A DNA stretch of 64,000 nt from Ochrobactrum quorumnocens (lineage in GTDB: Bacteria; Pseudomonadota; Alphaproteobacteria; Rhizobiales; Rhizobiaceae): positions 124,001 through 188,000 of the forward strand of contig NZ_CP022603.1 in assembly GCF_002278035.1 (NCBI RefSeq). Direction: 5' to 3'. Made by a program: the position numbers and the translations under genes. The notes below the pieces were generated by a model that did not search any database, was not told the DNA's origin, and was given only the letters and a program-made list of their open reading frames with translations. This document shows positions 46,267-54,121 of the stretch, piece by piece. Positions within the stretch are counted from its first letter, which is position 1. Each line of letters starts with the position of its first letter.

Positions 46267-46324
46267 AGGGGAGATACTCCCCTTGGCCAGTAAATGGGGA
46301 TGGTCAGACCATCCCCCTGCTGGC
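46267..46324. other. tandem hairpins between rep and the mob operon (candidate oriT or replication origin)
   Basis: AGGGGAG-ATA-CTCCCCT (46267-46283) is followed by GGGGATGGT-CAG-ACCATCCCC (46296-46316), itself enclosed by GCCAG (46286-46290) / CTGGC (46320-46324). Compact GC-rich hairpins in an AT-rich gap directly upstream of mobC are where an oriT would be expected. Being next to rep, a phage origin is the alternative. Confidence 0.6.
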
Positions 46325-46396
46325 TTACTAAGATTAGAATCAATTTGGGATAAAAACAAAATTGTGTTTGTTTAACCGCCGATAGAATTACTATGA

Positions 46397-48052
46397 TCAA
46401 TATGGGATTGCAAAATCGAGCTCATCGAACTGATAAAGAATATTATCGTTCGCAGCGTTGCGTTTCGAAGAATCAAAAAACTCGTCATCTAGTGACGCTT
46501 TATATTCGCGATACATCGCACGGCCCACTTCTGTCTGCTGTTTCCATTCTTCGTGCCGCTTGCGACCGTTTTCGAGAAGCTTTACAGAATCTTCTACATC
46601 TATAGACCAATCATGATATTCGCGCGGAAAATGCTGCTCTAGAGCATCAGAAAGTGCCATCTCAACAGCTTCAAGTGTCGGTTTATCGAAAAGACCTAAA
46701 AGACTATTTAGTTTTTGACGTCGCTTTGAATCTGTATTCATGTAGTCAGCGATAAAGCGTTTGGGAATTATCGTAAGAGTGTCAAGGTTAGAAGCTCCTA
46801 CGTCGCTCAAGTCCTCGACTTCTACACCAGCTTCAGCAAGCAAGCGAAAATGAAATGCACGACGTGACTCAATAGCATCGAGACCGTCTCTACCGTTCCT
46901 TGTACTCGGCTGTGCTTCATAGTTCATCACGACAACAAACGGTTCACCGTTCAAAGTCGCTCTTGATTGAGGGAGCGTCTTACAAATGATTTGATTTTCG
47001 ATTTTCTCTTTTTCATCGAGACGATCATATCTAGACGCCAAAGCTAAACGCTCAGCCGCTGCTGCTTGCGCTGCTTCATCGAGAATATCTTCTTTAGTAA
47101 AGTCTTCTGCGGATTCGGGCTTCGTACGCTGACAAACCTGACAACGCACGAGTTCTTTGTTTTCGTTATCGAAACGAACCTTCTGACCACGAGCTTTCAA
47201 ATCTTTACGAAACTCACGGAAAAGCCCCAGCGGACGGACCAGCTGTTTCTTATAAAGAGCATGCGCAATCTCGATGAGCCAGTTACTAGAAAGCCCAGCT
47301 ATTTCGTTAAATTTACAAACGTATTTGATGATTTCTTTTGTATCTTTTACTCGTCCGGCATCATGCAAAGTCTGACCGTCAAAGTGTCGCCTAGTCAGTT
47401 TAAGCCAATCTGACCATCCGTTTGGACCAAACGCGCGGCGCGGTGCACTAACAATATTTGCATGAAGGTTTATAGTGTTTTCTTCGTCTACTGTGAACTC
47501 AATTGAGCATAAGATGACGTCAATACCGGCTTTCGACGACATTTCGAAATAGCGACCAAGCTGCTTATTAAAGTGCTTCAAACGCTCTGCAAAATGATAG
47601 ATTTTGAAGCGTTCGCCTGATGTGACAACCATGTATCTGGCATAGCGTCTAATCTTTGGATGCTCTTTTAAAAAGAGGTCAAACTCTTGCAAAAGAGGTT
47701 GCCTATTGCGCTGCGCGACTTCAGGGATCAGATTAATATTGCGATACGGAGAAAAACGAAAAACAGCACCGGAAACAAGTCCGATCATCGAAACCTGGTT
47801 ATCATTTGGAAGATACGGATCAAAGCCACCTTCACTAAGTTTGCGTGCGATTTTCTTTGACTGATCAGAAATTAACGCATCTGATAACAAGCGTTCAACA
47901 TACGTTATTGCAGAAACTTCCTTAAAAATATTAGCTTTAAGAAGTTCATCATGAGTGCGAAAAGTATCAATATTAGCAGTCTGATCAACATAAAAAGAGC
48001 GCGATGCCGCAAGCGCTGTTTCTGCTAATTGTTTTTTTGATACTTTCTTCAT
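46397..48052 (-). CDS. rolling-circle replication initiation protein (pII-like)
   Basis: 551 aa. The region INLHANIVSAP (His197) occupies the metal-binding (HUH) position but as His-x-Asn. About 45 residues on, KEIIKYVCKF (Lys243, Tyr244, Lys247) matches the YxxK catalytic motif of pC194-type Rep proteins. A CQVCQRTKP segment near 310 could bind metal. It would nick the double-stranded form to start rolling-circle synthesis of the viral strand. It is longer than M13 pII (410 aa). It lies downstream of zot, separated by 135 bases holding a hairpin. Confidence 0.75.
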   Translation of the reverse strand: MKKVSKKQLAETALAASRSFYVDQTANIDTFRTHDELLKANIFKEVSAITYVERLLSDALISDQSKKIARKLSEGGFDPYLPNDNQVSMIGLVSGAVFRFSPYRNINLIPEVAQRNRQPLLQEFDLFLKEHPKIRRYARYMVVTSGERFKIYHFAERLKHFNKQLGRYFEMSSKAGIDVILCSIEFTVDEENTINLHANIVSAPRRAFGPNGWSDWLKLTRRHFDGQTLHDAGRVKDTKEIIKYVCKFNEIAGLSSNWLIEIAHALYKKQLVRPLGLFREFRKDLKARGQKVRFDNENKELVRCQVCQRTKPESAEDFTKEDILDEAAQAAAAERLALASRYDRLDEKEKIENQIICKTLPQSRATLNGEPFVVVMNYEAQPSTRNGRDGLDAIESRRAFHFRLLAEAGVEVEDLSDVGASNLDTLTIIPKRFIADYMNTDSKRRQKLNSLLGLFDKPTLEAVEMALSDALEQHFPREYHDWSIDVEDSVKLLENGRKRHEEWKQQTEVGRAMYREYKASLDDEFFDSSKRNAANDNILYQFDELDFAIPY

Positions 48053-48120
48053 TGTTTTTGCTTCCGACTATTGACTTATTTTTAGCCGAAACGAACAATG
48101 TAATTATTCCTTCCGACTGA

Positions 48121-48147
48121 GAGTCCGTTGTTACAAGCAACGGGCTC
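48121..48147. other. hairpin between zot and rep
   Basis: GAGTCCGTTG / CAACGGGCTC (one G-T pair) with a 7-nt loop, followed on the plus strand by TTCTTTTTATT. On the coding (minus) strand no U-tract follows, so it is not a clear terminator for zot. In M13 the gap before gene II holds the origin and packaging hairpins, so a similar role is possible. Confidence 0.5.
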
Positions 48148-48187
48148 TTCTTTTTATTAGGTCTGACGGCGCAAAATTAATCAACAG

Positions 48188-49321
48188 TCAAAAAGAATAT
48201 TTGTTTGCGTGAAAAACATACTCGGATTCGTTCTTCGGATATTTCACGAACATGCTGCAGCCGCCAAAACGCTGGCGATCTTTTCCTTCATTTAGTTTTA
48301 TCTCAACTTTGTAACCCTTATTCTGTAACGTGAAGACGTCGAGCTTCTGTTGTCCAATATGCAGCATGATGCGACACAGCTGCCCCGATCGAACGGACGT
48401 CTGATCTGTGACGTCCAAAAAATTAAAAGGCTCGGACACTACGCGCTGCACGACTGGCTCAGGTTCTGATACAGATAAAACGGGCGTCGCGACTACGAGC
48501 TGCGGAAGCGACTTATCGGAAGCTGGATCTGGTGGTGCAGATACTACGATACGCGGCTTAGGTGCTTCTTTTGGCACTTCGAGCGCCTCTATTTTAGCAG
48601 TTTTCGGCTTTTGAAGCTCCGCAGCTTTGCCGAACGGGTTTAAACCGCCTGAGAGTGCTGCATAACCAACATATAAAAAAGCAAGTGCTGCGGCTATGAA
48701 CGGCCAGCGAAACCAAATGCTCTTTGTTTTATGAGCCGCCTCGGCTTGTCCGCCTAATGTGTATGATTGGTAAAACTTAAAAATCTTCAGATCGTATCGG
48801 TGCACCGCAGTCGAAATAACTGCACCTTTTGTCCCGTCCCGTGTTTGCTTGCGATACGATTTTGAAGAACCGAGAACGGTGTTTTTCTTCAATACGTAGC
48901 TAAGTTCAATCAGACCAGAAATCTCACGACGAAGCTGATTAAGCTGCTGTGTAATAAGTAGGATGTCTGCCCCTGTATGCCGATGCATCGTGAAATATTC
49001 GAGCATCTTCTTATCTTTATCGCCGCGTGGAAAAGCCATGTGCGCTTCGTCAATTACAAAAAGTGGCCCAACGCCGTTCTTATCTTTCCATTCATCGGCA
49101 AAGTCAGCAGGAGTAGAAAATGGGACGAGATTATCGGGCGTCGGCTGAATTAGAACAAAAAGGTTCCGGTCAAATGACGGATTGATCTTCATGTAGTAAT
49201 GGATGTTGAGTGGCAAATTCGTGACGACTTTTCTGCCAGAATTGAGCGCTGGCAAAATATGATGAGCTACGGCTTCGTAAGATTTTCCGCTGCCGGGTGT
49301 CCCGGTTATAAGAGTGATCAT
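48188..49321 (-). CDS. Zot / pI-like phage assembly ATPase
   Basis: 377 aa. Walker A GTPGSGKS at residues 7-14, a Walker B-type LFVIDEAH near 90, and a single membrane segment near residue 205 (WPFIAAALAFLYVGYAAL) followed by a proline/lysine-rich linker and a small periplasmic domain with two cysteines. This is the inner-membrane assembly protein of filamentous phages (M13 pI, Pf and CTX Zot). The name comes from Vibrio Zot and implies no toxin here. It begins three bases after the DUF2523 gene stop. Confidence 0.92.
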   Translation of the reverse strand: MITLITGTPGSGKSYEAVAHHILPALNSGRKVVTNLPLNIHYYMKINPSFDRNLFVLIQPTPDNLVPFSTPADFADEWKDKNGVGPLFVIDEAHMAFPRGDKDKKMLEYFTMHRHTGADILLITQQLNQLRREISGLIELSYVLKKNTVLGSSKSYRKQTRDGTKGAVISTAVHRYDLKIFKFYQSYTLGGQAEAAHKTKSIWFRWPFIAAALAFLYVGYAALSGGLNPFGKAAELQKPKTAKIEALEVPKEAPKPRIVVSAPPDPASDKSLPQLVVATPVLSVSEPEPVVQRVVSEPFNFLDVTDQTSVRSGQLCRIMLHIGQQKLDVFTLQNKGYKVEIKLNEGKDRQRFGGCSMFVKYPKNESEYVFHANKYSF

Positions 49322-49324
49322 CTA

Positions 49325-49621
49325 TTAGCTCCCCGTTCTCAAAAATGGAATGAGCTGAAGAATGAAACGGATAGTGATCGCAGTTAAAACGATCCCAACG
49401 GCTTCGCCGACGCCGACCATTTGAGCAACATGAAGCATTTGCCCTGGCACATTTCCCATTGCTTGCGTCAATAAGCTTGTATCAATTGAAGAAAATATTC
49501 CCTCCATAGCTGTCTTCGCGATATTCAAGATCGCTTCAAAAATTGAGCAGACAAAATCGACTAAAAGCAAAAGCAGACTTTCAAAAGCATCTTTCACAAA
49601 ATTTACAATAGAATCCCACAT
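49325..49621 (-). CDS. pVI-like minor coat protein (DUF2523 type)
   Basis: 98 aa from ATG 49621 (MWDSIVNFVKDAF) with GGAGG nine bases upstream; ATG 49630 lies inside the upstream gene. Three hydrophobic segments (FESLLLLLVDFVCSIFEAIL, a central stretch, and GIVLTAITIRFILQLIPF) match the pVI/DUF2523 family that caps the virion end and anchors the adsorption protein. Its place between pIII-like and Zot genes is the canonical one. Confidence 0.82.
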   Translation of the reverse strand: MWDSIVNFVKDAFESLLLLLVDFVCSIFEAILNIAKTAMEGIFSSIDTSLLTQAMGNVPGQMLHVAQMVGVGEAVGIVLTAITIRFILQLIPFLRTGS

Positions 49622-49626
49622 AGTAA

Positions 49627-51426
49627 TCAACCTCCAAATACTAATCTACGTGCTACTAAAAATGCTGAAATAATAAGAAGCGCTTTCACTATTAAAATGA
49701 TGTTTTCTGAAATACAGAAGCCTTGTTCACCCAAGTTTATTGTTTTGCCCATATTGAAATTGAAATTGAAACAGAGATCGGACGTCGCGACGCCAGTCGG
49801 CATTTTAAATGCGTTCAAAAATTCACCGATGCCCGATGTCTGCATGATGTCATCCTTGAATCCGTTCCAGACGCCCGCCATGCCATCGGGATATTTGGCT
49901 GTGTAAAGAGAATTTCCGCCATCATAACCTCCCTCGTTACCACCTTCGCCGCCGTCTTCGGGTGGCTGTGGAACGCTGCTATCAGGTGGAGCGCTTGGAT
50001 TGCCGCCCGGAGCGGTGACGCCAGGAGGATAATTTATTGTTGTATTATTGTGATGATTTGTGATGTTCGTTACGTACGTGTCGCCGCCGCCGCTACCTGG
50101 ACCATTTGGCTGCTCAATTACTGCGAGCTTTCCAGTGTCCTCCACTTCAGTTGCTGGCGTCTTATTCCAATTCCACGCTTTGTCTGCATCGTATTCAGTT
50201 TTGCCCCAGTCTCGATCAAAAGCGCCTAAATACGCACCGCCCTCGGTGTGATTTCCGGGGTGATAATAGTCTTGCGGAGATTGCTCTTTCTTGTAATCGA
50301 GTTCGAATTTTACGAGGCCTTCGTCGAAGGAATTGAGCCATGCTGTCCACAGGTCGGGGCTAACTTGAGAAGCAGCCTGAACGAAATTTCCGACGACAGG
50401 AAGCTGACTTGCTAGAGGAATGATCTTTCCGAAAGCACCGCCCCAACCAATGAAGTCCTTAGCAACGTCTGGCGCTTTCAAAGCTTTTTGCTCAGATGCC
50501 GTATTGCCAATTTTTACTGTAAGGGGTTTTTCCTTTGTGACTTCTTCATAGGCTTTGGGAGCAGGAGGAGAGAGCAGTCGAATGCCTTTTGCGAAGCACA
50601 AAGTCTCATTGCCGATTGGCGTCAAGCAAGCTGAAGAATAGTTATCCGGTGTTGAGCGTGGCTTTTCCCAAACATACGTGCAGCCGCTGAAATCGAATTC
50701 CTGCCCCGGCGTCGGATTCTTTTGATTTTTCTCTGCTGCACTTAGAGCGAGCGTAAGAGTTTTGTCGACACATTCATTATCTTCTGATTCATCTGGTCTT
50801 TCCTCAACGGGTTCGTTCGGAAAGAAAGCGACGCCAACACGCGAAATATAATTCCCATAAGAAACGGTAGGAGCATTAGAGCATTGAGAACCCGAACAAA
50901 CTGAACCAGACCGGCCAGAAGGCAAATTCATAGTGAGAATATATTTTTTATAATATCTCGCACCAGCTACATCAACAAATTCGTCTAATTTAGAAGAACC
51001 CCACAAATATAAATTACAACTTAAACTATATAAAGATGTGGCTCCGCTCGTCGAAGCGGCATCAGATGCACTCAGTACACTAGAAATTAGTTGCGTTGAA
51101 CTACAAGCAGAAAATCCTTCAGTAAGTGCAGATATATTGAATTCTGAATTGATCACATCTGTGTGTCCAACACGAGAAGTATAATATCCCGCCTTCCATC
51201 TTTTGCCAGACAGACACGATACGGCAGCAGCAGCAGTCGCAAAAGAAGATCGACAAACTGGCGGCGGCATCACATGTTTAATAGTACCGGTATCACTGAA
51301 TCGAAAATCGACGACACGCCAAGACCCCGCCGATTGCGCCACAACTGGCTGCACATAGACAAAAAAAATGGCCGCTAAAGCGACCCAAAACAGACCCCAC
51401 GGCGGGGTTCGAGAAACAAAAAACAT
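49627..51426 (-). CDS. pIII-like adsorption protein (TspB-type)
   Basis: 599 aa. A signal peptide of about 30 residues (ending PVVAQ|SAG), many cysteines in the N-terminal domain, a glycine/proline-rich linker around residues 440-510 (GPGSGGGDTY, PPEDGGEGGNEGG), and a C-terminal anchor (IILIVKALLIISAFLVARRLV). This is the architecture of host-receptor-binding minor coat proteins; the C-terminal part resembles the TspB-like proteins of Neisseria filamentous phage. The receptor (usually a pilus plus TolA) is not known. Confidence 0.83.
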   Translation of the reverse strand: MFFVSRTPPWGLFWVALAAIFFVYVQPVVAQSAGSWRVVDFRFSDTGTIKHVMPPPVCRSSFATAAAAVSCLSGKRWKAGYYTSRVGHTDVINSEFNISALTEGFSACSSTQLISSVLSASDAASTSGATSLYSLSCNLYLWGSSKLDEFVDVAGARYYKKYILTMNLPSGRSGSVCSGSQCSNAPTVSYGNYISRVGVAFFPNEPVEERPDESEDNECVDKTLTLALSAAEKNQKNPTPGQEFDFSGCTYVWEKPRSTPDNYSSACLTPIGNETLCFAKGIRLLSPPAPKAYEEVTKEKPLTVKIGNTASEQKALKAPDVAKDFIGWGGAFGKIIPLASQLPVVGNFVQAASQVSPDLWTAWLNSFDEGLVKFELDYKKEQSPQDYYHPGNHTEGGAYLGAFDRDWGKTEYDADKAWNWNKTPATEVEDTGKLAVIEQPNGPGSGGGDTYVTNITNHHNNTTINYPPGVTAPGGNPSAPPDSSVPQPPEDGGEGGNEGGYDGGNSLYTAKYPDGMAGVWNGFKDDIMQTSGIGEFLNAFKMPTGVATSDLCFNFNFNMGKTINLGEQGFCISENIILIVKALLIISAFLVARRLVFGG

Positions 51427-51430
51427 GGGG

Positions 51431-51514
51431 TCAAATACCTTTCATACCAATAATAAAAGCGAACGCACACGAAGCTCCGAAGGCGAGGGGGAAGACTTCT
51501 ATGAGAGCAGACAT
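51431..51514 (-). CDS. 27-residue hydrophobic phage protein (pVII/pIX-like)
   Basis: Twenty-seven codons from ATG 51514 (GAGG seven bases upstream) to TGA 51431-51433. The product is almost entirely one membrane helix (from MSALIEVFPLAFG to IIGMKGI). Four bases separate its stop from the adsorption protein start. Small hydrophobic pVII and pIX proteins cap the leading end of M13 virions; size and position agree, sequence homology cannot be judged at this length. Confidence 0.65.
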   Translation of the reverse strand: MSALIEVFPLAFGASCAFAFIIGMKGI

Positions 51515-51531
51515 GTGCGTTCGTTCCTCAG

Positions 51532-51684
51532 TTACGACATGCGCACAAAACGCTTAGCGTACTGAATGCCCTTGATAGCAAGAGCGATGCCAACCACTGC
51601 AGCACCTGCGGTAACTGCAAAAGTCGTGATGTCAGATACATCAAAGTTTGCGAGAATCTGACTGATTGCACTATTTTCACCCAT
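51532..51684 (-). CDS. major coat protein (pVIII-like, no leader peptide)
   Basis: 50 aa, ATG 51684 with AGGAG eight bases upstream. It has an amphipathic acidic N-terminus (MGENSAISQILANFDVSD), a membrane-spanning core (FAVTAGAAVVGIALAI) and a basic end (KRFVRMS). This is the coat-protein charge pattern, with the basic end facing DNA. There is no cleavable signal, as in phage Pf3. It is followed by the 27-aa protein and the adsorption protein in phage order. A diverged, extended paralogue is at 42843-43184. Confidence 0.85.
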   Translation of the reverse strand: MGENSAISQILANFDVSDITTFAVTAGAAVVGIALAIKGIQYAKRFVRMS

Positions 51685-51729
51685 ATCGTTAACTCCTTGA
51701 AAAATGGGTTTAACTATTAAGCCAAGCTA

Positions 51730-51927
51730 TTAAGCTAACTTGACCAGTTTCACGGCTACGCTGACAGCAAAGCCGAGACTCCAGAGACCAAAAATAATTG
51801 CAAATCCGTAGATAAAATTCTCGTTGAGCATATCATAATTTAAATTTGCTTCGGGCGGCTGGAATAGCGTCCAGACACGGCAAATCCCACCATCAAGTTC
51901 TAAACATGTATACTGGTGAGGCTGCAC
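51730..51927 (-). CDS. small membrane protein of the phage module
   Basis: 65 aa from GTG 51927, 16 bases after the ssDNA-binding gene stop. Residues 1-35 include two cysteines (YTCLE, GICRVW); residues 38-62 form a membrane helix ending in a lysine-containing tail. Small proteins with one membrane helix are frequent between gene V and the coat gene of filamentous phages. Function unknown. Confidence 0.6.
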   Translation of the reverse strand: MQPHQYTCLELDGGICRVWTLFQPPEANLNYDMLNENFIYGFAIIFGLWSLGFAVSVAVKLVKLA

Positions 51928-51942
51928 CGTCTGATCTCGTCA

Positions 51943-52227
51943 TTAAGACGCGCGAGGCGCAGGAGACGAGGAAATCGGGGCGAGTACGATACGACGAGTG
52001 AACTCAAGTCGACCGTACTCGCCAGTTTTAACGGAAGCTGGTGCTAAAGTGTAGAAACCAACTGCATAAGCAGCCTGACCTTCTTCAAGCGACACAGAAG
52101 ACTTGGCGGGGTATTTGTCTCCAGTATCAACATAAATTTCCTGCGAACGCATAGTCCATTTTGAGCCGTCTGCTCTGGTTCCTGAACGTTCATCAACATG
52201 ATTGCTTGCTACTTCGATCTTAATCAT
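51943..52227 (-). CDS. gpV-like single-stranded DNA-binding protein
   Basis: 94 aa from ATG 52227 (MIKIEVASNH) with GGAG nine bases upstream; the frame opens 15 codons earlier without a site. It follows M13 gene V protein through most of its length: MIKIEV, RSG near residue 15, QEIYVDTGDKYP, SLEEGQAAYAVGFYTL, and GEYGRLEFTRRIVLAP. It coats newly made viral strands and hands them to the assembly complex. A large nested hairpin lies just upstream. Confidence 0.9.
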   Translation of the reverse strand: MIKIEVASNHVDERSGTRADGSKWTMRSQEIYVDTGDKYPAKSSVSLEEGQAAYAVGFYTLAPASVKTGEYGRLEFTRRIVLAPISSSPAPRAS

Positions 52228-52334
52228 AAAACTTTTCTCCGATAAATAAAAAACTGACTTCTTAAAATTCATTACGCTTCCGTAATGAGTTTAGGATGTC
52301 TGTCGGCGGAGAATGTTGCAAGAAATATTTTTAC

Positions 52335-52414
52335 TGTTCGATGCCTGCCAATTTAAGAAGCGGTTCCCCCCGCAAGCGGACGCCGCCCGCTTCTCAAATT
52401 CTTGTCATCGAACA
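52335..52414. other. 80-nt nested palindrome (candidate packaging signal or minus-strand origin)
   Basis: Three nested stems: TGTTCGATG (52335-52343) / CATCGAACA (52406-52414); AGAAGCGG (52356-52363) / CCGCTTCT (52387-52394), extended by AATTT / AAATT; and CCGC-AA-GCGG (52370-52379). It sits alone in the gap between the phage operon and the integrase unit. Size and form resemble the packaging or complementary-strand-origin hairpins of filamentous phages. Confidence 0.65.
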
Positions 52415-52415
52415 A

Positions 52416-52982
52416 TCAAATATTGTATTGAAATTTACTGAGTTTTCTAGCCAAACTTAAATACGAAAAAGCATCTTCTTCAGAAACATATTGTGAGTTT
52501 TCTTCGTAAGGATAACGACCTCTTGTTAGCTCGTCAAAAGACATACTCTCTACAATCTGCCATTCTTCTACAGATATGAATTCTTTCAACGCATTAAGTA
52601 AATCTTCTGGATAATTTTTATGTATATCGAAATGACCATCTGGTGCAAAATTTTTGACGTATACATTATCAGAAAATTCATATCTGTAATCATCGGTTAT
52701 TTCAAAATCTTCTTCTATATGAACAGTGAGTTTAGCATAAAAAGACTTCAAAAATAATTCTACGGATATATAACTGATATGATGGACTATATACCAATGA
52801 TTAATGTCCAGAAAATTTACTTTTCCTAGTTCAAATTTCATTGCGTTTTCAGCATGTGATAAATATGCTTGAGCCGCCCATCTCACTTCATTTATTAGAT
52901 CACTGTCAGACTGAATATATTCTTCAATATTGTCGAAATCTTTTTGTCTTTTAGATTTTTTAGTACCCATCAGTTTCCCCAA
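52416..52982 (-). CDS. cargo protein of unknown function, possibly HEPN-like
   Basis: 188 aa, very AT-rich compared even with the element. It is mostly helical with a basic start (KKSKRQKDFD). A central HHISYISVELFLKSFYAKL helix resembles the ELxLK helix of HEPN domains, found in RNases of defence and toxin systems; an R-x4-6-H catalytic motif is not evident. Its start overlaps the 3' end of the integrase gene by 23 bases. The place, between the integrase and the phage core, is typical for phage accessory genes. The fold suggestion is weak. Confidence 0.6.
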   Translation of the reverse strand: MGKLMGTKKSKRQKDFDNIEEYIQSDSDLINEVRWAAQAYLSHAENAMKFELGKVNFLDINHWYIVHHISYISVELFLKSFYAKLTVHIEEDFEITDDYRYEFSDNVYVKNFAPDGHFDIHKNYPEDLLNALKEFISVEEWQIVESMSFDELTRGRYPYEENSQYVSEEDAFSYLSLARKLSKFQYNI

Positions 52983-54042
52983 AAAGTCTTTTACGCTGTT
53001 CCTGTGGCGTAGGGTTCAAATATCTCATCAAAACAGCTACGGTTTTATGTCCGCTCTGACGCATGAGAGTTTTCAAATCTGCACCGCGTGAAGCCATATT
53101 TGAAAGGGCTTCATGACGAAGATCGTGAATTCGCAAATCCGGACATTCTGCTTTTATGCGAATATCGTTGCGCCATTCATTTTTTGCAGTCCATGCACTG
53201 AACCTAAAAACTTTTGAATCGTCGGGTTCTTTCTCGATATGAGCTAAGAGAGCATGATATGCACGATCTGAAAGCGCTACATATCGACGGCTGCCATTTT
53301 TTGAATCTGGAATTGAGATAAATCCTTCTTCTTGACGAAGCCAGCCGCATTTCAGAGAAAGGGCCTCACCAAGGCGCATTCCTGTATCGAGAAGCAACGG
53401 AAAAAGAACTGCCCACTGCCTGCCGACTGGCGTCTCAATTGAATTAATGGCAGCGGTAATTTTTTCCGCTTCCCCGGTGCGCAATCTGCGCTCACGATGC
53501 CCTTTAGGCTGCGGTATTCCACGCTTGATTTTTCGCAAAGTAGCAATTGGATTTGCGACGTCAACGGACTTCGCATGTATGAGCCATTCAAAAATTGCGG
53601 ATACCGTATTCAGATTGTTGCGAACCGTAGATTCAGATTTGCCGTCTTCGATCATTCGAGTATCACGGTATTCAACGAAGTCAGAAACGCTCAATTCACG
53701 GATTTTCTTTTTTGCGAAGTCCTGACGCGCAAGCATATTGAGCATGGAGCGCTCTTGAGACGCGCCTTTTTTCTTTGGCGTCTCGGTGTCACGGTATGCT
53801 TCGATTGCTTCTTTAAAAATTTTATCAGGCCAGCCAAGAGGTCCAAATTGCTTGATCTCTAAACGCGGATCAATCCACGTTCCAAGCTTCATAGCCGCTT
53901 CGGTTGACTCCAACCAAAGTCTTGCATCAGACTTTTTAATAAAGGTCTGACTGATCGATTTCGATTTAGCCAAGCCTTGAAACGTATCGGGAAGCCGTGC
54001 CGTCGCTGTCCATCGACCACCACGTTTTACGAGACTTGCCAT
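52960..54042 (-). CDS. int: tyrosine integrase of the element
   Basis: 360 aa from ATG 54042 (MASLVKRGGRW); upstream in-frame ATGs would read through the candidate arm-site repeats. An N-terminal AP2-like arm-binding part (GRWTATARLPD) and a SAM-like core domain precede the catalytic domain with DTGMRLGEALSL (Arg), IHDLRHEALS (His, Arg), SGHKTVAVLMRY (His, Tyr). All catalytic residues are intact. It begins 80 bases from the right repeat and should catalyse insertion and excision at tRNA-Ser. Confidence 0.93.
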   Translation of the reverse strand: MASLVKRGGRWTATARLPDTFQGLAKSKSISQTFIKKSDARLWLESTEAAMKLGTWIDPRLEIKQFGPLGWPDKIFKEAIEAYRDTETPKKKGASQERSMLNMLARQDFAKKKIRELSVSDFVEYRDTRMIEDGKSESTVRNNLNTVSAIFEWLIHAKSVDVANPIATLRKIKRGIPQPKGHRERRLRTGEAEKITAAINSIETPVGRQWAVLFPLLLDTGMRLGEALSLKCGWLRQEEGFISIPDSKNGSRRYVALSDRAYHALLAHIEKEPDDSKVFRFSAWTAKNEWRNDIRIKAECPDLRIHDLRHEALSNMASRGADLKTLMRQSGHKTVAVLMRYLNPTPQEQRKRLFGETDGY

Positions 54043-54060
54043 GCCATTTCTGCTCCGTTT

Positions 54061-54077
54061 GCAACAATAGCGCAACA
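54061..54077. repeat. GCAACAA repeats at the right end, before int
   Basis: GCAACAA (54061-54067) and GCAACA (54072-54077) repeat the left-end heptamer. They lie 19-35 bases upstream of the int start, so integrase binding here could also repress its own gene. Confidence 0.5.
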
Positions 54078-54121
54078 TATACAAAAATAAGCCAAAAAAC
54101 GCAAGTTAATCAACAATTTAA

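Noticed and set aside
48188..49321. Zona occludens toxin
   Set aside because: The Zot name is inherited; the architecture is that of phage assembly ATPases and gives no reason to infer toxicity.
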